From an uncultured Collinsella sp. (GTDB lineage Bacteria; Actinomycetota; Coriobacteriia; Coriobacteriales; Coriobacteriaceae): a stretch of 64,000 nt of DNA. The translations under genes were made by a program, and so were the position numbers. Below the pieces are notes generated by a model, which had not been told where the DNA came from, did not search any database, and saw only the letters and a list, made by a program, of their open reading frames with translations. Each line of letters opens with the position of its first letter. Positions within the stretch are counted from its first letter, which is position 1. Below are positions 43,808 through 52,222 of the stretch, one piece after another. The DNA is taken from assembly GCA_900541195.1 (NCBI GenBank), contig UQIY01000001.1:44863-108862 (forward strand), given 5' to 3'.

Positions 43808-44724
43808 CTTTTGACCTGTACGATGCCGTCGACTCGTTTATCACCTATATCGCACGTGTCGAAGGGCTCGCTCCCAATACAGTAACAGCCTACGCTTCGC
43901 GGCTCGAGCGCTTCGCCGCGTGGTGCGAACGTGAGGACGTCGACGCTCGCGCCGCCGACGTACGGACCGTTCGTTCCTATTTGGCCGAGCTGTCGGGTGG
44001 CCAAGTGGCGGCTCGGACCCTTGCGGCACACCTGTCTGCCATTCGCTCGCTCTATCGGTGGATGGCTGCCGAGGGAATCGTTGAGGGCGATGCGGTCTCG
44101 GCGATATCCTCTCCCAAACTGCCGCGCGATCTTCCCGGTGTGCTGACGACCCGGCAAGTCGAGTCATTGCTCAAGACCCCCGATACCTCGGCGCCTGCGG
44201 GGCTGCGCGATGCGGCGATGCTCGAGCTGCTTTATGCCTCCGGCGCGCGAATCTCGGAGCTCGCGGCGCTCAACGTGGAGTCCATTGCTTGGTCCGAGCG
44301 AACGCTGCGACTTTGGGGCAAGGGGAGCAAAGAGCGTATCGTACCCCTGTATCGGCGCGCTCTCGAGGCGACCCGTAACTATATTGAGGAGGGGAGGCCA
44401 CAGCTCCTTGCACAGGCAAAGCGCGGCGACGGTGCGAACGGCGTGCATCCGCTGTTTATCTCGGCGCGCGGAAACCGCATGAGTGCCGCCATGCTCAGGA
44501 GACGGTTCCATATGCTTGCGGCACTTGCCGGCATTCCTGCCGACATCGCCCCGCATGCGATGCGTCACACCTTTGCGACCGACCTGCTCGAGGGCGGCGC
44601 GGATCTGCGCTCGGTTCAGGAGCTGCTTGGGCATGCGAGCTTGTCCACGACGCAGATTTATACGCACCTCACGCCCGATCGACTCAAGCGCGCCGTGAGT
44701 CAGGCCCACCCCCGCGGCGAGTAG
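43804..44724 (+). CDS. xerC: tyrosine recombinase XerC with apparent ATA start
   Basis: Site-specific recombinase that resolves chromosome dimers at dif. The reading frame is open from 43750, and from 43804 gives ITFDLYDAVDSFITYIARVE, the normal start of the N-terminal core-binding domain. No ATG, GTG or TTG occurs in frame between the upstream stop (43747) and TTG 43981, which would remove that domain. ATA at 43804, in an ATAA overlap with the trmFO stop and 9 bases after GGAGG, is the best start; CTG at 43816 is an alternative. From there the length is 306 residues, normal for XerC. Catalytic residues are visible in ASGARISELAAL (Arg), HAMRHTFA (His, Arg), LGHASLSTTQIYTH (His, Tyr). Confidence 0.88.
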   Translation: MTFDLYDAVDSFITYIARVEGLAPNTVTAYASRLERFAAWCEREDVDARAADVRTVRSYLAELSGGQVAARTLAAHLSAIRSLYRWMAAEGIVEGDAVSAISSPKLPRDLPGVLTTRQVESLLKTPDTSAPAGLRDAAMLELLYASGARISELAALNVESIAWSERTLRLWGKGSKERIVPLYRRALEATRNYIEEGRPQLLAQAKRGDGANGVHPLFISARGNRMSAAMLRRRFHMLAALAGIPADIAPHAMRHTFATDLLEGGADLRSVQELLGHASLSTTQIYTHLTPDRLKRAVSQAHPRGE

Positions 44725-44770
44725 GAGAAGGGCCCCGCGCCGCACCGAGGTGTGTGGTTTTGATTGCGGG

Positions 44771-44799
44771 TTGGCAGGAAGAGGCAATCCTGCTATCAT
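44771..44799 (+). promoter_or_regulatory. promoter of the rpsB-tsf operon
   Basis: TTGGCA (44771-44776), a 17-base spacer and TATCAT (44794-44799), five of six matches at each box. It leaves a leader of about 135 bases before rpsB, GC-rich and able to fold; autogenous control by S2 through such a leader is known in other bacteria, but I cannot match a specific motif. Confidence 0.7.
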
Positions 44800-44940
44800 T
44801 CATCGGGTTGCTTCACGGCAACAGGTTTTTATCACGCACGCGCGGCTACTTCATACCGTGGTGCCCGGGCTTTGGTAGCACATGTCCGGGTTGGTTTTGG
44901 AGGATGACCCCGCGCGGAGGCAAACCACAGGAGGTTTAAC

Positions 44941-45669
44941 ATGGCTACCAAGATTAATATCCGCACCCTGCTCGAGGCCGGCTGCCACTTCGGTCACCAG
45001 ACCCGTCGCTGGAACCCCAAGATGAAGCCGTTCATCTTCGGTGAGCGCAACGGTATCTACATCCTCGACCTCAAGCAGACCATCCTTGACGCCGACCAGG
45101 CCTACACCTTCGTTAAGAACGTCGCCAAGGGCGGCAACGTGCTGTTCGTCGGCACCAAGAAGCAGGCTCAGGAGGCCGTCAAGAACGCCGCTGAGCGCGC
45201 CAACATGCCTTACATCAACCAGCGTTGGCTCGGCGGTATGCTGACCAACTTCGTCACCATCCGCTCCCGCATCAACCGCATGGAGGAGCTCGAGGCCATG
45301 GTCGAGGACGGCCGCATGGCAGTGCTGCCCAAGAAGGAGCAGGCTGTGCTCGGCAAGGAGCTCGCTAAGCTCCAGACCAACCTCGGTGGCGCCCGCGACA
45401 TGAAGGGTCTGCCCCAGGCTCTCTTCGTCATCGACACCAAGCGCGAGGAGAACGCCATCAAGGAGGCCCAGCGCCTGAACATCCCCGTCGTCGCTCTGAT
45501 CGACACCAACTCCGATCCCGACGAGGTCGAGTACGGCATCCCCTGCAACGATGACGCCATCTCCGCTGTCACCCTTATGTGCGAGCTCATGGCCGACGCC
45601 TGCCTCGCTGGCTCCGGCAAGGAGCAGGTCTCCGAGGCCGAGATGGCCGCTGAGCCCAAGGCCGAGTAA
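44941..45669 (+). CDS. rpsB: 30S ribosomal protein S2
   Basis: ATG 44941 follows CAGGAGG. The 242-residue product begins with the signature [19 protein letters not shown] and has [24 protein letters not shown] and [12 protein letters not shown]. First gene of the translation/lipid block that extends to proS; tsf follows after 45 bases as usual. Confidence 0.98.
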   Translation: MATKINIRTLLEAGCHFGHQTRRWNPKMKPFIFGERNGIYILDLKQTILDADQAYTFVKNVAKGGNVLFVGTKKQAQEAVKNAAERANMPYINQRWLGGMLTNFVTIRSRINRMEELEAMVEDGRMAVLPKKEQAVLGKELAKLQTNLGGARDMKGLPQALFVIDTKREENAIKEAQRLNIPVVALIDTNSDPDEVEYGIPCNDDAISAVTLMCELMADACLAGSGKEQVSEAEMAAEPKAE

Positions 45670-45714
45670 ATCAGTCCTATTTAAGTCTTTTTCATCTCTT
45701 TGAAAGGAACCACA

Positions 45715-46584
45715 ATGGCCCAGATTACTGCCGCTATGGTCAAGCAGCTCCGCGAGATGACCGACTCCCCGATGATGGAGTGCAAGAAGGCTCTCGTCGA
45801 GGCTGACGGCGACATGGACGCCGCTGTTGACGTTCTGCGCAAGAACGGCCTCGCCAAGGCTGCCAAGAAGGCTGGCCGTGAGACCAACGAGGGCGCTGTC
45901 GCCGCGTTCGTCTCCGAGGATGGCAAGACCGGCGCTCTGCTCGAGCTCTCCTGCGAGACCGACTTCGTCGGCTCCAACGCCAAGTTCACCGGCTTTGCTT
46001 CCAAGGTCGCTGAGGTTGTCGCGACCACCGAGCCTGCTGACGTCGACGCTCTGCTCGAGAAGCCGATGGGCGAGGAGACCGTTTCCTCTGAGCTCACCGA
46101 GATGATTCACATCATGGGCGAGAACATGAAGATCTCTCGTTTCGCCGCTCGCAAGGCCGAGAACGGCGCCCTCGCTTCTTACATCCACATGGGTGGTAAG
46201 ATCGGCGTCCTCGTCGAGTTCGCTTTCGAGAAGGCCGAGACCGCTCAGGCTGACTCCTTCAAGACCTTCGCTCACGACGTTGCCCTTCAGGTTGCCGCCG
46301 TCGCCCCGATTTGCGCTACCCGCGATCAGGTTCCGGCTGAGACCGTCGAGCACGAGAAGCAGATCTACATGGCTCAGGCCGCCGAGTCCGGCAAGCCCGA
46401 GGCCATCCAGGAGAAGATGGCCGTCGGCCGTCTGGAGAAGTTCTACAAGCAGTCCGTGCTCACCGAGCAGGAGTTCATCAAGGACAGCTCCCTCACCATC
46501 AAGAAGTACGCTGAGCAGGTCTCCAAGGAGCTCGGCGATACCATTACCGTCGTTGCCTTTGACCGTCTGGTCCGTGGCGAGTAA
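45715..46584 (+). CDS. tsf: elongation factor Ts
   Basis: Guanine nucleotide exchange factor for EF-Tu. ATG 45715 (MAQITAAMVKQLREMTDSPM) follows GAAAGGA; an ATG five codons earlier precedes the site. MECKKALVEADGDMDAAVDVLR is the UBA-like N-terminal helix pair (key residues MECKKAL), followed by ETDFVGSN and the core repeats. 289 residues. Confidence 0.97.
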   Translation: MAQITAAMVKQLREMTDSPMMECKKALVEADGDMDAAVDVLRKNGLAKAAKKAGRETNEGAVAAFVSEDGKTGALLELSCETDFVGSNAKFTGFASKVAEVVATTEPADVDALLEKPMGEETVSSELTEMIHIMGENMKISRFAARKAENGALASYIHMGGKIGVLVEFAFEKAETAQADSFKTFAHDVALQVAAVAPICATRDQVPAETVEHEKQIYMAQAAESGKPEAIQEKMAVGRLEKFYKQSVLTEQEFIKDSSLTIKKYAEQVSKELGDTITVVAFDRLVRGE

Positions 46585-46607
46585 ATAAGCTCTTGTAGCT
46601 GGTAATG

Positions 46608-46642
46608 AGCAGGCTGTGGGTTTTACTCACAGCCTGCTTTTT
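46608..46642 (+). terminator. terminator after tsf
   Basis: Perfect 11-bp stem, 46608-46618 with 46628-46638, 9-base loop, T tract to 46642. pyrH then needs its own promoter; TATCAT at 46667-46672 is a possible -10. Confidence 0.8.
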
Positions 46643-46701
46643 CATGGCTCTTATCAGAGCCTTTGCTATCATATTGAGAGTCTAATTAAAGGAGGATCGC
46701 T

Positions 46702-47424
46702 TTGTCCGACATCCGATATAAACGCGTGCTTCTGAAGCTTTCCGGAGAAGCACTGATGGGCGATGGCCAATATGGCATCGATCCCAAGGTTACCGACCAT
46801 CTTGCCAAGCAGGTCAAGGAGCTGCTCGCTGTTGGTCACGAGGTCGGCGTTGTTGTCGGCGGCGGCAACATTTTCCGCGGCATGGCCGGCGCTGCCGGTG
46901 GCATGGAGCGCGCCCAGGCCGACTACATGGGCATGCTGGCAACCGTTATGAATGCGCTCGCCCTTCAGGATGCCTTCGAACACAACGATGTTCCCTGCCG
47001 CGTGATGAGCGCTATCCAGATGAACGAGATCTGCGAGCCTTATATTCGCCGTCGCGCCATCAACCACCTTTCCAAGGGCAATGTTGTCATTTTTGCCGCC
47101 GGTTCGGGCAATCCGTACTTTACGACCGACACCGCCGCGGCTCTTCGTGCCTGTGAGATCGGTGCCGAGATCCTGATTAAAGCCACCAAGGTTGACGGTA
47201 TCTACGACAAGGATCCCGTCAAGTGCGCCGATGCCGTCCGCTTTGACAAGATTACCTATCACGAGGTTCTCGTCCGTGGTCTGCAGGTCATGGATTCCAC
47301 GGCTACCGCATTGTGCCAGGATAACCGTATGCCGATTTTGGTCCTCAACATCGATGGTGAGGACACCGTCAAGCGCGCGCTTTCGGGTGAGCCCGTCGGC
47401 ACGCTCGTCTATCAGGAGGATTAA
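46702..47424 (+). CDS. pyrH: UMP kinase
   Basis: Phosphorylates UMP to UDP; hexameric amino-acid-kinase fold. TTG start at 46702 after AAAGGAGG. The 240-residue protein has [25 protein letters not shown], an [22 protein letters not shown] segment (key part [19 protein letters not shown]) and [12 protein letters not shown]. It is followed by frr after 2 bases. Confidence 0.97.
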   Translation: MSDIRYKRVLLKLSGEALMGDGQYGIDPKVTDHLAKQVKELLAVGHEVGVVVGGGNIFRGMAGAAGGMERAQADYMGMLATVMNALALQDAFEHNDVPCRVMSAIQMNEICEPYIRRRAINHLSKGNVVIFAAGSGNPYFTTDTAAALRACEIGAEILIKATKVDGIYDKDPVKCADAVRFDKITYHEVLVRGLQVMDSTATALCQDNRMPILVLNIDGEDTVKRALSGEPVGTLVYQED

Positions 47425-47426
47425 GC

Positions 47427-47963
47427 ATGGCAGAGAACATCACCGCCCACATGGACAAGTCGCTCGAGTCCCTCAAGCACAACTTCTCCAAGGTTCGTAC
47501 CGGCCGCGCTAACGCCAACATTCTTTCCGATATCTCGGTCGATTACTACGGTGTCCCCACGCCGGTTACCCAGGTTGCCGCCGTTAAGACCCCCGAGGCT
47601 CACATGCTGCTCATCGAGCCCTGGGACAAGGCGCTCGTCAACGCCATCGTGAAGGCTATCAGCGCTTCCGATCTGGGCATTACTCCCAACTCTGACGGTA
47701 CCGTCGTGCGGCTGCCGTTCCCGGCTCCCACTGAGGAGCGTCGTCGCGAGCTCGTCAAGGAGTGCCGCGAGTATGCCGAGCAGGCCAAGGTCTCCATTCG
47801 CAACATCCGTCGTGACTTTAACAACAAGCTCGAGCGCGACGAAGAGCTCACCGAGGACGATGTCCGTCGCGAGCAGGCTAAGGTCCAGAAGCATACCGAT
47901 GAGTATGTTGCCAAGGTCGAGGAGCTTCTGAAGGAAAAAGAAGCCGAGGTCATGGAGATCTAA
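47427..47963 (+). CDS. frr: ribosome recycling factor
   Basis: Splits post-termination ribosomes with EF-G. The 178-residue protein, slightly shorter than the usual 185, has KVRTGRANANIL, the YGVPTPVTQVA hinge region and RRDFNNKLERDEELTEDD near the C-terminus. ATG 47427 lies 2 bases after the pyrH stop with CAGGAGG-like sequence in its end. Confidence 0.97.
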   Translation: MAENITAHMDKSLESLKHNFSKVRTGRANANILSDISVDYYGVPTPVTQVAAVKTPEAHMLLIEPWDKALVNAIVKAISASDLGITPNSDGTVVRLPFPAPTEERRRELVKECREYAEQAKVSIRNIRRDFNNKLERDEELTEDDVRREQAKVQKHTDEYVAKVEELLKEKEAEVMEI

Positions 47964-47964
47964 G

Positions 47965-48759
47965 GTGCAATACGACGAGAACAAACTGGTCGAGTACTTT
48001 GCCGACGCCCCTGCGGGCGTCGGTTTTTCCGACCTTGACCTCAATAAGATCCCGCATCATATTTCGTGCATCATGGACGGTAACGGTCGCTGGGCCACGG
48101 CTCGCGGTCTTGCCCGCACCGAGGGCCACAAGGCTGGTATCGTCTCTCTGCGCGAGATCATTACCGCATGCGTGCGCTTGGGCGTCGACGTCCTTTCGGC
48201 CTATGCGTTTTCCACCGAAAACTGGAATCGCCCACAGCACGAGGTCAACGTTTTGATGCATTTGTTTGCCAAGACGTTTATTGATGAGTTGCCGCTGCTT
48301 AAGCGTGAAAACGTTCGCGTTGTCTTTTTGGGCGATATTTCCGCACTGCCTAAGAAGACCCGCGATGTCTTTGAGCGAGGTCTTGCCGAGTGTGCCGACC
48401 ATACCGGCATGACGCTGGCACTTGCCGTCAACTACGGAGCCCGTGCCGAGATCACCCGTGCTGTCCGTCAGATCGCGCTCGATGCCGCTGCCGGAAAGAT
48501 CGATCCCGCCGCTATCGACGATGATATGGTTGCTTCGCACCTGTACACCGCTGGGCTACCCGATCCTGAGCTTGTGATTCGAACCTCCTGCGAGCTTCGC
48601 CTTTCGAACTATCTGCTGTGGCAGGTTGCCTATTCCGAGTTTTATGTCACCGATACCTATTGGCCCGACTTTGATCGTTGGGGTCTTGTCAACGCCATTT
48701 TGGCCTATCAGGGCCGCGACCGTAGGTTTGGTGGACTGAGCAAGACCGAGGAGGCTTAA
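47965..48759 (+). CDS. uppS: isoprenyl transferase (undecaprenyl diphosphate synthase)
   Basis: Makes the C55 lipid carrier for peptidoglycan. GTG start at 47965, 1 base after frr. The 264-residue protein has the catalytic Asp in ISCIMDGNGRWA near residue 38, GHKAG, AYAFSTENWNRP, NYGARAEI and PDPELVIRTSCELRLSNYLLWQ. In most homologues that last motif reads RTSGE; here a Cys replaces the Gly. The enzyme supplies the mre/rod system elsewhere in the window. Confidence 0.95.
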   Translation: MQYDENKLVEYFADAPAGVGFSDLDLNKIPHHISCIMDGNGRWATARGLARTEGHKAGIVSLREIITACVRLGVDVLSAYAFSTENWNRPQHEVNVLMHLFAKTFIDELPLLKRENVRVVFLGDISALPKKTRDVFERGLAECADHTGMTLALAVNYGARAEITRAVRQIALDAAAGKIDPAAIDDDMVASHLYTAGLPDPELVIRTSCELRLSNYLLWQVAYSEFYVTDTYWPDFDRWGLVNAILAYQGRDRRFGGLSKTEEA

Positions 48760-48761
48760 TC

Positions 48762-49637
48762 GTGTCCGATCGTCCCAAGGCGTCTGCTCCCAAGGCGCCT
48801 GCCGCCAAGAGCGGCGCGGCTACGACTTCGTGGTTGGCCGGCTTTATTACCCGCGCCGCCGCAGGTATCGTCTACGCCGTCGTGTTTATTCTCTGCTTGG
48901 TTTTGGGTATCGTTCCCACTGCCATCTTCGTCTCCGTCATGAGCGGCCTGTGCTGCTATGAGTTTTTCCGCATGACGAAGCTCGATGGCAAAGTGGCCAA
49001 CGAGCGCCTGGGTATCGCTGCCGCCGTGCTCTTTCCGCTCTCGGCGCTGGGCGACTCGCTGCTGTTGAATGCCCTGCTTTTTGCTCTGATGCTTGCGGTG
49101 GGTATTTGGTATGTCTGGTCGGCGCGTACCCGCATATCCGATGTAGCTGTGACGCTCATGGGTCCCATCTACACCGGTTTTATGCTGTCGGCCATCGTGC
49201 TGCTGCGCGATGCCGTTCCCGGTTTTGCCGGCGCCCTGCTTTCGGTGGGTGTTTGCGCGTCTCTCTGGGTCTCCGATTCGTTTGCCTACATCGTGGGCAG
49301 TCGTATCGGCAAGCACAAGATGGTCCCCAAGATCTCTCCCAAAAAGAGCTGGGAGGGCTTTGTCGGCGGCATCTTGGGCTCGGTTCTTATCTGGCTTATT
49401 TTGTGGGCGACGCATTTCTATAAGCTGAGCTTGCCCTATGCGCTGCTTTGCGGCGTGGTTGTGTCCATCCTGGGCGTTATCGGTGACCTCATCGAGTCAC
49501 GCATCAAGCGTGGCGTGGGCGTCAAGGATTCTGGCAACCTTATTCCGGGCCATGGTGGCATGCTCGATCGTAGCGACTCGCTTATCTTTGGCTGCATTAC
49601 CGCGCAGCTGCTTTTGATGATCGGAGGCGTGCTGTAA
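48762..49637 (+). CDS. cdsA: phosphatidate cytidylyltransferase
   Basis: Forms CDP-diacylglycerol for phospholipid synthesis. GTG start at 48762 in a tight junction with uppS. The 291-residue protein starts with a Pro/Lys/Ala-rich cytoplasmic segment, then about seven transmembrane helices, and ends with the signature SPKKSWEGFVGG near residue 195 and GVKDSGNLIPGHGGMLDRSDSL near 265 (core GHGGMLDRSDS). Overlaps dxr by one base. Confidence 0.95.
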   Translation: MSDRPKASAPKAPAAKSGAATTSWLAGFITRAAAGIVYAVVFILCLVLGIVPTAIFVSVMSGLCCYEFFRMTKLDGKVANERLGIAAAVLFPLSALGDSLLLNALLFALMLAVGIWYVWSARTRISDVAVTLMGPIYTGFMLSAIVLLRDAVPGFAGALLSVGVCASLWVSDSFAYIVGSRIGKHKMVPKISPKKSWEGFVGGILGSVLIWLILWATHFYKLSLPYALLCGVVVSILGVIGDLIESRIKRGVGVKDSGNLIPGHGGMLDRSDSLIFGCITAQLLLMIGGVL

Positions 49638-50824
49638 TGGCCTTTCAGACGACGTACGGCCCCGATGGGCGTCTTCGCGTTGCCATCCTGGGTTGTACGG
49701 GCTCTATCGGTACGCAGGCACTTGATGTATGCCGTCAGCATGCCGATCGACTGCAGGTGACGGCACTGTCCGTTAACTCCAGCACCTCGGAGCTCGTTGC
49801 GTTTGCCCGTGAGTTTTCGGTTCCGGCCGTTGCCGTGGCCGACACCACCCACGGTACGGACGCTGTGCTGCAGGAGCTGCCCGAGGGCACCGAGCTCGGT
49901 GTTGGTGCGCAGGCGGTTTGTGAGCTCGCGCGTCGCGATGACGTCGACTGTGTGCTTGTTGCCATTGTGGGCGCTGCCGGGCTCGAAGCGAGCCATGCGG
50001 CCCTGACCTCGAACAAGCGTCTTGCACTTGCTAACAAGGAGTCCCTCGTTGTCGGCGGTGACCTGCTGATGCCGTTGGCGCAGCCCGGTCAGCTTATTCC
50101 GGTCGACTCCGAGCACTCCGCCATCTACCAGTGCTATCTGGGGGAGAATCCGCGCGAGGCTCACTGCATTTGGCTCACTTGCTCGGGTGGTCCGTTCTTT
50201 GGCCGTACGCGCGACGAGCTCAATTGCGTGACACGCTCCGATGCGCTGGCACACCCCACGTGGGCCATGGGCGCTAAGATCACCATCGACTCTGCGACCC
50301 TCATGAATAAGGGCTTGGAGCGTATCGAGGCGATGCACCTGTTCGGGTGCGATCTCGACTTTATCAACGTGGTCGTTCAGCGCCAGTCAAAGATCCACTC
50401 GATGGTCGAGTATGCGGACGGCTCTGTGATGGCACATCTTGGTGCGTCCGACATGCGCATTCCCATTCAGTTCGCGTTCTCGTATCCCGAGCGGTGGGAT
50501 ACCCCAGCGCCTCGAATCGATTTCCGCGAGCTCGGGCAGCTCACGTTTGATGCCGCCGATATGGACACGTTCCGCTGCCTTGCGCTTGCCGAGCGTGCGG
50601 GCAAAACGGGCGGTACCATGCCGTGTGTGCTGAATGCCGCCAACGAAGTTGCCGTCGATGCCTTCCTGCACGATGCCTGTACCTTTACCGATATCGACCG
50701 CATCGTGGAGTCGTGCATGGATGCGCACGATACACAGGCGGTCGCATCGTTTGAGCAGCTTCGCGATATCGACTCGTGGGCTCGTGCCAAGGCCGCCGAG
50801 GTGCTTGCTGCAACCCGCTCTTAA
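49637..50824 (+). CDS. dxr: 1-deoxy-D-xylulose 5-phosphate reductoisomerase
   Basis: Second step of the MEP isoprenoid pathway, using NADPH and a metal. The 395-residue protein has the Rossmann motif AILGCTGSIGTQALDV near residue 16, LANKESLVVGG, PVDSEHSAIYQ and the active-site loop GPFFG with SATLMNKGLE. IspG of the same pathway lies two genes downstream. Overlaps the cdsA stop by one base. Confidence 0.97.
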   Translation: MAFQTTYGPDGRLRVAILGCTGSIGTQALDVCRQHADRLQVTALSVNSSTSELVAFAREFSVPAVAVADTTHGTDAVLQELPEGTELGVGAQAVCELARRDDVDCVLVAIVGAAGLEASHAALTSNKRLALANKESLVVGGDLLMPLAQPGQLIPVDSEHSAIYQCYLGENPREAHCIWLTCSGGPFFGRTRDELNCVTRSDALAHPTWAMGAKITIDSATLMNKGLERIEAMHLFGCDLDFINVVVQRQSKIHSMVEYADGSVMAHLGASDMRIPIQFAFSYPERWDTPAPRIDFRELGQLTFDAADMDTFRCLALAERAGKTGGTMPCVLNAANEVAVDAFLHDACTFTDIDRIVESCMDAHDTQAVASFEQLRDIDSWARAKAAEVLAATRS

Positions 50825-50847
50825 TCGTAAGGATTGCTTTTCGTTTT

Positions 50848-52209
50848 ATGGATACTGTTCTGAGTGTTCTCTCCTCGGTCTTTTGGGGTCTTTTGATGCT
50901 ATCCGTCCTCGTGTTTCTGCACGAGGGCGGCCACTTTTTAGCGGCTCGTGCGTGCGGTGTGCGCGTCACCGAGTTTTTCTTGGGCCTGCCGTGCCGCTTT
51001 GACATTCATCATACGTCGCGTCGCATCGGTACCAAGTTTGGTGTGACGCCGCTGCTGCTGGGTGGTTATGCCGCTATCTGCGGTATGGACCCGACCGATG
51101 TCTCTTGCGCCGACCGTGTGCTTGCGGCGATCTATCGTCATGGTCGCGTTTCGGTTGCAGACCTTTCCGTCGAGCTGGAGCTCCCCGAGGAGGACGTTCT
51201 CGAGGCTTGTGTCTTGCTTTTGGGCTGGGGTTCCATTGCGCCTTGGTACGAGGAAGGGGAGAAGCCTTCACCCAGCTACTATCCGGTCAGGTACCAGACG
51301 CTGCCGCGCGACGCTGCAGGATATACCACTTTTGACGGCCGCAGGTTTGATCGAGAGCATGCAACTGCCGAGGGAGATGTGTGGGAGCTCCCGGTCGCCG
51401 CTCCGGAGTTTCTTGAGCAGGAGCGTTCACATACCTATCTGGGCCAAGGTTTTCTCAAACGTGCCATTATGCTGCTCGCTGGCATTCTCGTCAATATTCT
51501 GACGGGCTTTTTGCTGCTTATGAGCATCTACTCTATCGCCGGCGTATCGGTGCCGGTCGATAGCAATGTGATCGGTCAGGTCGATGAGGGTTCGATTGCC
51601 GCCAAAGCGGGTATCGAGGCCGGCGACGCAATTCTTAGTGTCGATGGCGTGTCGTGCTCTTCCTGGATAGACGTGTACGATGCGATCGGAGCGGCCGCCG
51701 GCAAGGACGATATCGCCATTGAGTATCAGCACGACGGCAAGAAGCTTTCGGCCTCGGTCGCGCTCAAGGAGGGCGAGCATTTGGGCGTTTATGCCTCCAC
51801 GCAAGTGGTCCATTTGGACCCCATTACGTCGGCGCGCCTGTCGTTCTCCTATGTTCAGCAGACTGCTGAGGGCGTGATGCGCCTGCTGCAGCCGCAGCAT
51901 ACGATGGAGATACTCGATCAGTCCAGCTCGATTGTTGGCATCAGCGTGATGTCTTCTCAGGCGGCGGCAGCCGGCCCCGCGACGTTCTTGACATTTGCCG
52001 CACTCATCTCGTTCTCGCTGGGCTTTATGAACTTGCTGCCCATTCCGCCGCTCGACGGGGGAAAGCTGGTTATCGAGATCATTCAAAAGGTCGCCGGTCG
52101 CGAGCTGCCACTCAAGGTGCAGACAATCGTCAGTTATGTCGGCATCGCGCTCTTTGCGCTGCTGTTTGTCTATATGCTTCGTTCCGACGTCCTTCGATTT
52201 ATTTTGTAG
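50848..52209 (+). CDS. rseP: RseP-like site-2 protease with unusual insertion
   Basis: Intramembrane zinc metalloprotease that cleaves membrane regulators or signal peptide remnants. ATG 50848 (MDTVLSVLSSVFWG), 453 residues. The first helix holds HEGGH (residues 25-29, HExxH type); the NLLPIPPLDGG motif (about 395-405) lies near the last helices. A PDZ domain (about 235-310, VDEGSIAAKAGIEAGDAILSV) separates them. Between the HEGGH helix and the second helix is a segment of about 110 residues (84-195) in which 84-135 resembles a winged helix (RVLAAIYRHGRVSVADLSVE), absent from standard RseP. The ribosome site AAGGA is 14 bases away, which is long. Context dxr-rseP-ispG is the common arrangement. 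Confidence 0.9.
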   Translation: MDTVLSVLSSVFWGLLMLSVLVFLHEGGHFLAARACGVRVTEFFLGLPCRFDIHHTSRRIGTKFGVTPLLLGGYAAICGMDPTDVSCADRVLAAIYRHGRVSVADLSVELELPEEDVLEACVLLLGWGSIAPWYEEGEKPSPSYYPVRYQTLPRDAAGYTTFDGRRFDREHATAEGDVWELPVAAPEFLEQERSHTYLGQGFLKRAIMLLAGILVNILTGFLLLMSIYSIAGVSVPVDSNVIGQVDEGSIAAKAGIEAGDAILSVDGVSCSSWIDVYDAIGAAAGKDDIAIEYQHDGKKLSASVALKEGEHLGVYASTQVVHLDPITSARLSFSYVQQTAEGVMRLLQPQHTMEILDQSSSIVGISVMSSQAAAAGPATFLTFAALISFSLGFMNLLPIPPLDGGKLVIEIIQKVAGRELPLKVQTIVSYVGIALFALLFVYMLRSDVLRFIL

Positions 52210-52222
52210 GGGAGTGTTTGGA

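Noticed and set aside
43981..44724. TTG 43981 as the xerC start
   Set aside because: It would delete the complete core-binding domain that is plainly encoded upstream in the same frame.
44800..44940. Known riboswitch or S2-binding leader before rpsB
   Set aside because: The leader is GC-rich and foldable but I could not match a specific consensus.
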